A stretch of DNA of 64,000 bases from NCBI GenBank assembly GCA_046533095.1, contig JAJQRA010000033.1:1-64000 (forward strand). Reading direction: 5' to 3'. Numbering within the stretch: position 1 is the stretch's first letter; the number at the start of each line of letters is the position of its first letter. This DNA is from ZAX-1 sp046533095. GTDB taxonomy: Bacteria > Bacillota > Clostridia > Lachnospirales > Lachnospiraceae. Shown here in pieces: positions 28,121-36,264 of this stretch. The translations under genes were made by a program, and so were the position numbers. The notes under the pieces are model-generated. The model was not told the origin of the DNA and searched no databases. It was given only the letters and a program-made list of their open reading frames with translations.

Positions 28121-28804
28121 ATGTCACCACCGGTAATATTAAAGAGCAATAAGTATGGAATTAATCTGATTTTAGACACTGATATTTCTTTTCATGTACT
28201 GCTTAAAGAAATTATCGCTAAGTTCAAAGAGTCGGAACGATTTTTTCAAAATGCAAAAATGGCGATTTCTTTTGAAGGACGCGACTTAAGCCCGGAAGAG
28301 GAATATGCCATTGTAGAGGCAATCACAAAAAATAGTGCCTTATCGATACTTTGTATTTTAGACAATGATGAAAAGAAGGAGCAGCGCATCAAAGCGCAAA
28401 TTGAAAGGCATGAGGAAGAGCAGGCTTGTAAAACCGGGCAGTTTTATAAGGGAACATTACGTTCAGGACAAGTACTGGAGTGTGAAAAAAGTATTATTGT
28501 CCTTGGAGAAGTTCATGCGGGGGCAAAAATCATTTCCAAAGGGAATATCGTCGTACTTGGGGCCTTAAAAGGAAATGCCTATGCGGGGGCAACCGGCAAT
28601 GAACAAGCCTTTGTAGCTGCGCTTGAAATGGATCCGGTACAAATCAAAATTGGCGATATCATTGGGCGTAGCGCCGACAAAGCTTTTTGGTCAGGGCGAA
28701 AGAGCAAAAAGCAGATGACTGTTGCAGATCCCCAAATGGCCATCGTAAAAAACAAAACGATCTATATCGAACCAATTGCAAAGGGTCTTTTAAATAATAT
28801 ATGA
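28121..28804 (+). CDS. minC: Septum site-determining protein MinC
   Basis: The 227-residue protein has an N-terminal domain and a C-terminal beta-helix containing GTLRSGQVLECEKSIIVLGE, VHAGAKIISKGNIVVLGALK and GNAYAGATG, the MinC_C signature. It inhibits FtsZ polymerisation away from midcell. ATG 28121 follows AGGAGGG. minD and minE lie downstream after a repeat array. Confidence 0.93.
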   Translation: MSPPVILKSNKYGINLILDTDISFHVLLKEIIAKFKESERFFQNAKMAISFEGRDLSPEEEYAIVEAITKNSALSILCILDNDEKKEQRIKAQIERHEEEQACKTGQFYKGTLRSGQVLECEKSIIVLGEVHAGAKIISKGNIVVLGALKGNAYAGATGNEQAFVAALEMDPVQIKIGDIIGRSADKAFWSGRKSKKQMTVADPQMAIVKNKTIYIEPIAKGLLNNI

Positions 28805-28970
28805 TGGTTGAACGGCTAATGTTTGATGATACAAGGTGGTTGAACGGCTAATGTTTGATGATACAAGGTGGATACAAGATGGCTGAACGGTTAATGTTCA
28901 ATGATAAAAGATGGTTGAACGGCTAATGTTCAATGATAAAAGATGGTTGAACGGCTAATGTTCAATCATA
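28802..28970 (+). repeat. 32-bp tandem array between minC and minD
   Basis: About five units of 32-33 bp carry the constant core GGTTGAACGGCTAATGTT. The first two end in GATACAAG and the last three in GATAAAAG. An 11-bp partial unit lies between them. The first unit begins at the minC stop codon. No coding sense is apparent. Confidence 0.88.
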
Positions 28971-29003
28971 TAATGCATAAGCATTTTTAGGAGGATGTAA
29001 CGT

Positions 29004-29795
29004 ATGAGTGAAGTAATGGTTATAACATCAGGAAAAGGTGGTGTGGGCAAGACAACAACAACCGCTAATGTGGGTACTGGCCTTGCACAGTTAGATAAAA
29101 AAGTAGTATTAATTGATACAGATATTGGACTGCGTAATCTTGACGTAGTTATGGGCCTTGAAAACCGTATTGTATATAATCTTGTCGATGTAGTAGAAGG
29201 GAACTGTCGGATGAAACAGGCGTTAATTAAGGACAAGCGCTATCCAAACCTTTATCTGCTCCCCTCTGCACAGACAAGGGATAAGTCAGCGGTTACACCG
29301 GAACAGATGATGAAATTAACGGATGAGCTGCGAGATGACTTTGACTACATTTTGCTGGATTGTCCCGCAGGCATAGAACAAGGGTTTAAAAACGCAATTG
29401 CAGGTGCTGACCGGGCGCTGATTGTGACAACGCCGGAGGTGTCTGCTATTCGTGATGCAGATCGCATCATCGGTCTTTTAGAGGCAAATAATCTTAGGGA
29501 TTCCTCCCTAATCGTCAATCGTATCCGTATGGATATGGTAAAGCGGGGTGATATGATGTCAATGGATGATGTTGTAGATGTACTTGCTATCCACTTAATT
29601 GGAGCTGTGCCTGATGATGAGCAGATTGTAATATCGACAAACCAAGGGGAGCCTTTAGTAGGAAAAGACTGCATGGCAGGAAAAGCGTATGCAAACATCT
29701 GCCGAAGAATATTAGGGGAAGAAGTGCCTTTCTTGGACTTGGATAGTAAATCAGGGGTATTTTCACGATTCAAGGGATTGTTTAAAAAAAATTAG
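29004..29795 (+). CDS. minD: Septum site-determining ATPase MinD
   Basis: The 263-residue ParA/MinD ATPase has a deviant Walker A, SGKGGVGKTTTTANVG (residues 9-24). DTDIGLRNLDVVMGLENRIVY and LLDCPAGIEQGF follow, and a C-terminal amphipathic membrane helix (SRFKGLFKK). It carries MinC to the membrane and is released by MinE. ATG follows TAGGAGG. minE starts 12 bp later. Confidence 0.97.
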   Translation: MSEVMVITSGKGGVGKTTTTANVGTGLAQLDKKVVLIDTDIGLRNLDVVMGLENRIVYNLVDVVEGNCRMKQALIKDKRYPNLYLLPSAQTRDKSAVTPEQMMKLTDELRDDFDYILLDCPAGIEQGFKNAIAGADRALIVTTPEVSAIRDADRIIGLLEANNLRDSSLIVNRIRMDMVKRGDMMSMDDVVDVLAIHLIGAVPDDEQIVISTNQGEPLVGKDCMAGKAYANICRRILGEEVPFLDLDSKSGVFSRFKGLFKKN

Positions 29796-29807
29796 GAGGA
29801 AATCACA

Positions 29808-30092
29808 GTGGGATTAATGGACTTTTTTAAGAAAAAAAATTCCGGAGACGTTGCCAAGGACAGATTAAAATTATTATTGATTTCCGACAGGGCAAATTGT
29901 TCACCGGAAGTAATGGAAATGATTAAAAACGATATTATTCAAGTAATTTCAAAATATATGGAAATTGATGCGGAAGGCCTTGACATTCAAATCATGCAGA
30001 CAGAATCCGATGGCAACAATGGAAATGTCCCGGCATTGTTTGCCAATATACCAATCCGGGGAATAAAGCATACAGGACCTTCCGGCTCATAA
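29808..30092 (+). CDS. minE: Cell division topological specificity factor MinE
   Basis: The 94-residue protein starts at GTG or ATG-like 29808 behind AGGAGG. It has the N-terminal membrane/MinD-binding helix (MGLMDFFKKKNSGDVAKDRL), then LKLLLISDRANCSPEVMEMI and IQVISKYMEID. It stimulates the MinD ATPase to drive oscillation. After the stop, GGTTCAACAAGAA occurs twice 31 bp apart, each copy preceded by a GGCTC(A)TAA remnant of the gene's end. Confidence 0.92.
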   Translation: MGLMDFFKKKNSGDVAKDRLKLLLISDRANCSPEVMEMIKNDIIQVISKYMEIDAEGLDIQIMQTESDGNNGNVPALFANIPIRGIKHTGPSGS

Positions 30093-30183
30093 GGTTCAAC
30101 AAGAACTACCACAGCTGACAGGCTCTAAGGTTCAACAAGAAATCTCGAACATACCGATCAAGTGTTCATGCGAGGGAAATATT

Positions 30184-31350
30184 ATGTTTAAACAGTATCA
30201 TTTAAAAAATTATCGCTTTCGATTAATTGTATATGTTACGGCATTATCTATCCTTGGTGTTGCCGTTGTTGGCAGTGCAAGGGAGTCCCTTCAGACGAAG
30301 CAAGTCATTGGACTATTATTAGGGCTTTTTGTGATGGCCGTCACATCTTGCATTGACTACTCTTTTATTCTAAAATTTAGTTGGCTGATTTATCTATTTA
30401 CAATTGGCCTGCTTGGGCTTATCCGATTTTTTGGCGACAAGGCGGGAGGCGCGACAAGGTGGATTCAACTTGGCTCTTTTCGCTTTCAGCCCTCAGAGCT
30501 TGCAAAGATTTTAATTATCCTATTTTTTGCCTATTTTTTTTCGAAACAGCAGGAACAGTTAAATACATTTAAAATTATTCTAATTTCAGGGATTTTAATT
30601 TTTATACCTTGGTTCATGATTTTGCAACAGCCGGATTTATCCACAAGCATTGTTGTGGCTTTGGTTTTTATTTCCCTCTTGTTTCTTGCCGGATTAAGTT
30701 ATAAAATAATAGTAGGTGCTTTTGCCGTTAGTATACCAGCCATTATCATATTTATTACATTCGTTTTACAGCCGGATCAAAAAATACTAAATGATTATCA
30801 ATATCGGCGTATTATGTCTTTCCTCCAACCGGAAAACCCTGCATATGCCGAAGATATCTATCAGCAGCAAAATTCGATTATGGCAATTGGTTCCGGGCAG
30901 ATGTGGGGGAAGGGTTTGAACAATAACACCGTTTTTTCCGTAAAAAATGGCAACTTTATTCCAGAGCCCCAGACAGATTTTATATTTTCCGTAGCAGGAG
31001 AAGAACTAGGGTTTGTAGGAGCGGCAATTATTTTGCTTTTGTTGTTGTGTATTGCAATAGAATGTATTATGATTGGAAGAAAAGCGAAAGATTTAGCAGG
31101 CAAGCTAATTTGTGGCGGAATAGCTTCTTTAATTAGTTTCCAAGCTTTTATTAATATCTGCGTAGTTACGGGCTTGATGCCAAATACAGGTCTACCGTTG
31201 CCATTTGTCAGCAATGGTCTAACTTCTATGGTAAGTTTATTTATCGGAATTGGACTTGTGTTAAATGTAGGGCTTCAGCCTAAAAAATATGGGAATGGCG
31301 TATGGGATGACAACAGGAAAAATAATTATTCCATCGTATCACCTTCATAG
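30184..31350 (+). CDS. rodA: Rod shape-determining glycosyltransferase RodA (SEDS family)
   Basis: This 388-residue protein has about ten membrane helices and SEDS motifs: GGATRWIQLGSFRFQPSELA, LQQPDLSTS, QTDFIFSVAGEELGF and GLPLPFVSNGLTSM. SEDS proteins polymerise lipid II. RodA rather than FtsW is chosen because mreBCD and PBP2 are in the same block. It follows minE after 91 bp; ATG 30184 lies behind GCGAGGGAAATATT. Confidence 0.92.
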   Translation: MFKQYHLKNYRFRLIVYVTALSILGVAVVGSARESLQTKQVIGLLLGLFVMAVTSCIDYSFILKFSWLIYLFTIGLLGLIRFFGDKAGGATRWIQLGSFRFQPSELAKILIILFFAYFFSKQQEQLNTFKIILISGILIFIPWFMILQQPDLSTSIVVALVFISLLFLAGLSYKIIVGAFAVSIPAIIIFITFVLQPDQKILNDYQYRRIMSFLQPENPAYAEDIYQQQNSIMAIGSGQMWGKGLNNNTVFSVKNGNFIPEPQTDFIFSVAGEELGFVGAAIILLLLLCIAIECIMIGRKAKDLAGKLICGGIASLISFQAFINICVVTGLMPNTGLPLPFVSNGLTSMVSLFIGIGLVLNVGLQPKKYGNGVWDDNRKNNYSIVSPS

Positions 31351-31399
31351 ATTTTATTTATATAGAAAGACAGCATCCTAATTAGGCAAAAATCAGCGA

Positions 31400-31506
31400 G
31401 GCTAGAATGTTTTTAAATCCGCGAAAGCGGATAGCGTGCCGTACGTAGCGATCATACGGCAATGGACGCCGGGCTAGAATGTTTTTAAATCCGCTAAAGC
31501 GGATAG
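31400..31506 (+). repeat. 72-bp-spaced direct repeat with hairpins upstream of mgsA
   Basis: Two nearly identical 35-bp copies (31400-31434 and 31472-31506) share GGCTAGAATGTTTTTAAATC. Each ends in a small perfect hairpin, ATCCGC-GAAA-GCGGAT and ATCCGC-TAAA-GCGGAT. The second copy abuts the AGGAG ribosome site of mgsA. The segment between them contains GTACGTAGCGATCATACGG. Confidence 0.8.
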
Positions 31507-31519
31507 ATAGGAGTTTAGC

Positions 31520-31915
31520 ATGAATATTGGATTAATTGCACATGATTCAAAGAAAAAACTAATGCAGAATATATGTATTGCATACAGAGGAATCCTATGT
31601 AAAAATACGTTGCATGCAACAGGAACAACAGGAAGATTAGTAGAAGAAGTCACCAATCTTACAATTAGCAAATATTTGCCGGGGCACCTAGGAGGCATAC
31701 AGCAATTGGGGTCTCAAATTGAACAAAATGGCATAGATTTAGTAATTTTTTTGCGCGACCCATTGACGCCAAAATCGCACGAACTAGATGTAGATATTGT
31801 GGTAAGGCTTTGCGATACCAACAATATCCCTTTAGCGACAAATCTTGCTACTGCAGAACTATTAATAAAGGCGTTAGACAGAGGAGATTTAGATTGGCGT
31901 GAAATGTATAGATAA
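31520..31915 (+). CDS. mgsA: Methylglyoxal synthase
   Basis: The 131-residue enzyme converts dihydroxyacetone phosphate to methylglyoxal and phosphate. Diagnostic residues are IGLIAHDSKKK, LHATGTTGRL, LPGHLGGIQQLG (phosphate binding) and IFLRDPLTPKSHELDV. It is a standard single-domain length. ATG follows AGGAG. Its end overlaps the start of the carboxypeptidase gene. Confidence 0.95.
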   Translation: MNIGLIAHDSKKKLMQNICIAYRGILCKNTLHATGTTGRLVEEVTNLTISKYLPGHLGGIQQLGSQIEQNGIDLVIFLRDPLTPKSHELDVDIVVRLCDTNNIPLATNLATAELLIKALDRGDLDWREMYR

Positions 31916-32960
31916 AACAAGAACTAATGTTCTTAAAATATTGCCGGAAATTTGCAGTAATCGAAAATTTCTAAATTGCAGAAGGAAGATCCGAAAAGCC
32001 CTACTACTGGTTTTTGCAGTTGCAAGTTTCAGTTTGACCGGATGCAGCGAGGAAATTTCAATTGAAAATCCGTATGCGGTCTTTTCTACTGCTGAAAAAT
32101 ATGAGCTTCCCGAGGAAGTGGATGTTCCTACGATTTCTTTCTTTGCGAAAGATTTATGTGTTGCTGGAACAGGCGATATCAAAGAAAGCGGTATTACAGA
32201 AGGACTCTCAGAAGCCGCCGGCATTTTTAATACAAAAGAATTAACCGTAGATTATGCCAAAAATATTCACGAAAAACTATATCCGGCAAGCACAACAAAG
32301 ATTCTTACTGCGTATGTGGCATTAAAATATGGAAATATGTCCGACATTGCAACTGTTCGTGCAGAAGCTTTAGATTTGGAAGAAGGCTCTTCGGTATGTG
32401 GACTGGCTGCTGGGGACCAGATATCTTTAGAAGAGCTTTTATATGGCCTGATGATGAGCAGCGGAAATGATGCCGCAAATGTAATTGCAGAATTAATCTC
32501 TTCAAATACAGAATCATTTGCCGAGCTGATGAACAAGGAGGCCTTGGCTTTAGGGGCGTTAAATTCCCATTTTGTAAATGCGCATGGACTTCACGATGAG
32601 CAGCATTATACAACGCTATATGATTTATATCTTATCTTTCAAGCCGCGATTCAGAATGAAACCTTTGTAAAATTGATTCATACAGCTACGCATACGGCTA
32701 ATTTTAAAAATAGCAGCGGTGAGGAAGTGGTAAAGGAATGGTCTACAACAAATAAATATTTAAGCAAAGCAGTGCCTACACCGGATGGAGTAACCGTAAT
32801 TGGCGGAAAAACAGGTACAACAAATGCAGCAGGCCATTGCCTTGTCCTGTTGAGCAAAAACCAGGATATGGCGCCTTATATTTCAATTGTATTAAAATCG
32901 GATGGGAGGGACAATCTGTATCTGCAAATGTCCGAATTATTGGAAGGAATTTCAAAATAG
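31899..32960 (+). CDS. D-alanyl-D-alanine carboxypeptidase (peptidase S11), lipoprotein-like N-terminus
   Basis: GTG 31899 is preceded by GAGGAG inside mgsA and overlaps it by 17 bp; TTG 31941 is an alternative. The N-terminus has a basic region, then a hydrophobic stretch ending in SLTGC (about 46-50), a lipobox-like motif. Catalytic motifs are SxxK in YPASTTKI (Ser131), SxN in MSSGNDAAN and KTG in GGKTGTTNAAG. It trims the terminal D-Ala from peptidoglycan stem peptides. The DacF/PBP5 C-terminal domain is absent or short, so a subgroup name is not assigned. Its position after rodA suits a wall role. Confidence 0.88.
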   Translation: MKCIDKTRTNVLKILPEICSNRKFLNCRRKIRKALLLVFAVASFSLTGCSEEISIENPYAVFSTAEKYELPEEVDVPTISFFAKDLCVAGTGDIKESGITEGLSEAAGIFNTKELTVDYAKNIHEKLYPASTTKILTAYVALKYGNMSDIATVRAEALDLEEGSSVCGLAAGDQISLEELLYGLMMSSGNDAANVIAELISSNTESFAELMNKEALALGALNSHFVNAHGLHDEQHYTTLYDLYLIFQAAIQNETFVKLIHTATHTANFKNSSGEEVVKEWSTTNKYLSKAVPTPDGVTVIGGKTGTTNAAGHCLVLLSKNQDMAPYISIVLKSDGRDNLYLQMSELLEGISK

Positions 32961-33079
32961 CAGTTGAATTTTCTGTTAATATATTCTATAATTGAACTAT
33001 TAAAGGAACTGTTTTTATTAAAAATACACAATGTTTTTATTTATACAATAGAATGATGTATATTGCGCATAGCTTTGGT

Positions 33080-33250
33080 TTAGGCATGGGCCATGCAGGG
33101 AAGGATACTTATTGCGAGCGACAAAGCAAATCATACGTTCGAGTTAAACGTGGCATGACCATGTAAGGAAGGATACTTATTGCGAGCGACAAAGCAAATC
33201 ATACGTTCGAGTTAAATGTGGCATGTACCATGCAAGGAGGGATACTTATT
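33080..33250 (+). repeat. 68-bp tandem array upstream of the P-loop gene
   Basis: GGATACTTATTGCG recurs at about 33102, 33170 and 33240. The first two units share a 55-bp block containing GAGCGACAAAGCAAATCATA and CGTTCGAGTTAAA. Each unit ends in a CATG-rich CATGxxCCATG(C/T)A(A/G)GGAGG-like segment. It lies in the 451-bp gap 32961-33411, which shows no other feature besides AT-rich DNA. Confidence 0.85.
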
Positions 33251-33411
33251 GCGGACGGTTTTTGGATACACTGTGTAATGATACCTATTACGTGTAGCTT
33301 TGGTTTTGCTATCAACCATGCAATATATTGTCTACCATCTATTGTATCTATATCTTGTTTTTTCGTGTATTTTGTTTCAAGCAATAACAAAAAGACTAGG
33401 AGGAGATTGCC

Positions 33412-33831
33412 ATGATACAAATAATAGCTGGAGAAAAAGGAAAGGGAAAGACAAAACTTCTTTTGGAGAGGGTAAACAAATCAATAAAATCCGTAAATGG
33501 AAATATTGTCTATTTAGATAAAAGTAAAAAGCATATGTATGAATTAAACAATAAAATACGTTTAATCAATGTATCCGACTTTCATATAGCAAATTGTGAT
33601 GAATTTTTAGGATTCCTTTCAGGCATCGTGTCCCAAGACAATGATTTAGAAGAAATGTATTTAGATAGCTTTCTTACAATCGCAGCTTTAAAAGATGATG
33701 AAATATGCCGTGTATTCGAAAAATTAGACTTAATCAGCGAAAATTATCAGGTGAATTTTATAATAAGTATTTCGTTAAATAAATCAAACTTACCGGAATG
33801 CGTAAGAGAAAAAGTTATTATTTCACTTTAA
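33412..33831 (+). CDS. Small P-loop NTPase-like protein, function unknown
   Basis: The 139-residue product starts with IIAGEKGKGKTKLLLERVNK, a Walker A-type loop. VYLDKSKKHMYELNNKIRLI and DEFLGFLSGIVSQDNDLEEMYLDSF follow, where YLDSF may carry the Walker B acidic residue. Similar short proteins in Lachnospiraceae are sometimes labelled twitching-motility (PilT-like), but nothing else of a pilus system is here. ATG 33412 follows AGGAGG. It is the last plus gene before a strong bidirectional hairpin. Confidence 0.65.
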   Translation: MIQIIAGEKGKGKTKLLLERVNKSIKSVNGNIVYLDKSKKHMYELNNKIRLINVSDFHIANCDEFLGFLSGIVSQDNDLEEMYLDSFLTIAALKDDEICRVFEKLDLISENYQVNFIISISLNKSNLPECVREKVIISL

Positions 33832-33960
33832 TAAATATATGTTTATTGAAATGACCAGTGTTCCATCATGCAAAGTTGTTGCAAAATTCTATCATGAAAA
33901 GAGTCAGAATAGGTTCTTTATCTACTTAGGATTAAAATCAAATATGTGATATGTGTCTAC

Positions 33961-34031
33961 TTGATATTGAAATCAAATATGTGACTTCAATATCAAGGGC
34001 GTGTTTGAATCATTTCATCAAACACGCCCTT
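33961..34031. terminator. Strong inverted repeats between convergent genes
   Basis: A perfect 14-bp stem, AAGGGCGTGTTTGA (33995-34008) with TCAAACACGCCCTT (34018-34031), has a 9-base loop. It is preceded by an 11-bp stem, TTGATATTGAA with TTCAATATCAA. Both lie between the P-loop gene (+) and the DUF378 gene (-). No long T-run follows on either side, but position and stability suit a bidirectional terminator. Confidence 0.65.
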
Positions 34032-34090
34032 ATATCATTTAGGAGATTATGTTGACATTTGCAAAGGCCTTTTCAGCGTTTATCCACATC

Positions 34091-34303
34091 TTAAGTTTCA
34101 TTTCTAGAATGAATACGACCAAATGCACTAATAAAATATAGACCACTTAACCCAACTACTGCATAGATGATTCTTGTGAGCCATGACATATCACCTAATA
34201 AAAAGGCCAGCAGATCGAAACGGAAAAATCCGATAAGCCCCCAATTTATGGCGCCAATGATAACAATTGTTAATAATGTGTAATCAAGACCTTTTGTATT
34301 CAT
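34091..34303 (-). CDS. DUF378 membrane protein (YuzA-like)
   Basis: The start is set at the second Met, 7 bases after AAAGGAGG; the longer frame from 34324 would place that ribosome site inside the gene. The 70-residue product has two membrane helices with the family pattern LLTIVIIGAINWGLIGFFRFDLL and IIYAVVGLSGLYFI. DUF378 proteins are small bilayer proteins of unknown function. It is a lone minus-strand gene in a plus-strand region. Confidence 0.88.
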   Translation of the reverse strand: MNTKGLDYTLLTIVIIGAINWGLIGFFRFDLLAFLLGDMSWLTRIIYAVVGLSGLYFISAFGRIHSRNET

Positions 34304-34434
34304 ATGAAGTCCTCCTTTGAACATGCGTTCTCTAAATTCAATATGTGTGAATTTAGTTCGTGTGAAAATTAGCTTTTTTCACTTTTATAGTATTTGTCAA
34401 AAAAATTTTTTCATGTTGGCAATACATGGCAATA

Positions 34435-34545
34435 CGTGATCATAGCGATACTGATTGTAGCTTTCGCCTATCGTGATCATAGCGATACTGATTGTAGCTT
34501 TCGCCTATCGTGATCATAGCGATACTGATTGTAGCTTTCGCCTAT
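34435..34545 (+). repeat. Three perfect 37-bp tandem units
   Basis: Units at 34435, 34472 and 34509 are identical over CGTGATCATAGCGATACTGA and the following TTGTAGCTTTCGCCTAT. They lie in the 450-bp gap between the divergent DUF378 and HlyD-like genes. No spacers separate the copies, so this is not CRISPR. The rest of the gap is AT-rich and presumably holds the promoters of both genes. Confidence 0.95.
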
Positions 34546-34754
34546 TGTAGATAGGTTTTGCTATAAAGTTTTAATAAATATTAAATTTTACAATTAAATT
34601 TTAAAATGATAGGCAATTCTTTCATCGGAACAAAAAATAGTGTATAATAAATTGTTAAATAAAACGAGGTAGTTCGATAAATCCTATCGTGAAATAGGGT
34701 GAGGATATTTCCACACTAGGTTCAGCTTAATAGATAGAAGGGAATGGTATTTTT

Positions 34755-36143
34755 GTGGCACAGAATAAGAAAGTTGTAAAATATCGAAAACCACTTCAGA
34801 TAAATATTGGAATCATCGTATTTGTAATTATTTTTATTTATATGATGTATTTCGTTTTTCGTTATTTTACATCGGAGCATATAACTTTTTACGAAGTTTC
34901 ACAAGGCTCGATTGGACAGAATAAAATACTGACGGGATTGATCTTACGAGATGAAACCGTTTTTTTTGCCGATACAGACGGCTACATTAACTACTATAAT
35001 AAAGATGGAACGAAAGCAGGAAATGGGACGTATTTGTATACAATTGATAGTTCAGGCGATTTCTATAAGCAAATGACAGCAACGGACAATGGACCACTCG
35101 TATTAAATTCTGACTCTTATGCTAAATTAGAAGAGACAGCCTCCCATTATACCACAAATTATTCAGATGCATCTTTTTATCAAGTTTATAATTTTAAATA
35201 TGATATGGAAGCAAATTTGATGGAGGCTTTAAGCCTTAATGCATTAAATGATTTAGAAAATTATACCCAAAGCGATCAAAATATCGGAAATTTAAAAATT
35301 TATCAAGCAGAACAAGCAGGTGTAGTTGTATACAATACAGATGGTCTTGAAGATGTGAACGAGGAAACATTTCAAGTGGCTATGTTTGACCAATCGAGCT
35401 ATAATAAGAATAATTTAATCGGAAAAGCGCAAGTGAAAGCAGGGGAGCCAGTCTACAAAATGATTACGAGCGAACAATGGAAAGTAGTCCTACCCATCGA
35501 CAATCGTATTGCATCTGAACTTGCAGAAGAAACACATGTGAAAATAATATTTAAAAAAGATAATTCGAGTTCATTTGTTTCTTCTAAAATACTGTCGCGG
35601 GAAAATGGAAACTATCTTGTCCTTTCTTTTGAAAATTCAATGATACGTTTTGCCACTGATCGTTTCATAGAGATTGAACTGGTACTATCCGATACAACGA
35701 AACTTAAAATACCGAATACTGCCATTATAAAAAAAGATTTTTGGGTCGTAGCAAAAGAGTACGTTGTAAAAGGTGGCGACTCCAACACGGAGGGTGTTTT
35801 CAAAGAAACGATCGAAAAGGATGAAAAAACGGTAGCAAAATTTGTGCCGGTTTCGCTTTTTTATGAAACGGAAACAGAATATTATATTGATAGTAGTGAG
35901 CTTGCTAAGAATGATATCATAATAAAGCCGGATTCTAACGATAAGTTTACATTAAATGCTACAGAATCACTAGAAGGCGTGTATAATATTAATAAAGGGT
36001 ATGCTGCTTTTAAGCGAATTAATATTATTTCCCAAAATGAAGAATATGTGATTGTTTCCACTGGAACAGCTTATGGGATTTCTCTATATGACCATATTGC
36101 TTTAGATGGTTCGGCAATTAAGGAAAATGAGATTATTCATTAA
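34755..36143 (+). CDS. HlyD-like membrane-fusion/adaptor protein
   Basis: GTG 34755 follows AGAAGGGAATGG. The 462-residue protein has a short basic N-terminus, one membrane helix (about 17-39), and an outside part with a lipoyl/barrel-sandwich arrangement: EVSQGSIGQNKILTGLILRDE near the start, then AGNGTYLYTID, and later GKAQVKAGEPVYKMITSEQW. A helical hairpin region lies between. It resembles HlyD-type adaptors found in Lachnospiraceae next to yggS-sepF. No ABC or RND partner is nearby, so its role in export or envelope assembly is open. The coding end is duplicated downstream. Confidence 0.75.
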   Translation: MAQNKKVVKYRKPLQINIGIIVFVIIFIYMMYFVFRYFTSEHITFYEVSQGSIGQNKILTGLILRDETVFFADTDGYINYYNKDGTKAGNGTYLYTIDSSGDFYKQMTATDNGPLVLNSDSYAKLEETASHYTTNYSDASFYQVYNFKYDMEANLMEALSLNALNDLENYTQSDQNIGNLKIYQAEQAGVVVYNTDGLEDVNEETFQVAMFDQSSYNKNNLIGKAQVKAGEPVYKMITSEQWKVVLPIDNRIASELAEETHVKIIFKKDNSSSFVSSKILSRENGNYLVLSFENSMIRFATDRFIEIELVLSDTTKLKIPNTAIIKKDFWVVAKEYVVKGGDSNTEGVFKETIEKDEKTVAKFVPVSLFYETETEYYIDSSELAKNDIIIKPDSNDKFTLNATESLEGVYNINKGYAAFKRINIISQNEEYVIVSTGTAYGISLYDHIALDGSAIKENEIIH

Positions 36144-36251
36144 GTGCAGATATAGAAAATACAGATTAGCGTTGCAATCGTTTATTAAGAAGAGATCATT
36201 CATTAAGTGCAGATATAGAAAATACAGATTAGCGTTGCAATCGTTTATTAA
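36135..36251 (+). repeat. 63-bp tandem duplication spanning the HlyD-like stop codon
   Basis: A 54-bp block beginning ATTCATTAAGTGCAGATATA (36135-36188) is repeated perfectly at 36198-36251. The first copy includes the last codons and TAA of the HlyD-like gene. The second repeats them, preceded by GAGATC in place of GAGATT. The second copy leads into the AAAGGAG ribosome site of yggS. Confidence 0.92.
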
Positions 36252-36264
36252 AAGGAGTTTTTGT

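Noticed and set aside
29345..29773. 142-codon minus-strand frame opposite minD
   Set aside because: Shadow of minD.
34435..34545. CRISPR array
   Set aside because: The 37-bp repeats are directly contiguous with no unique spacers and no cas genes are present; the same holds for the other arrays.
36106..36264. N-terminal extension of YggS
   Set aside because: Translation of the duplicated leader; the conserved domain begins at MIQKNLEKVW with its own AAAGGAG.
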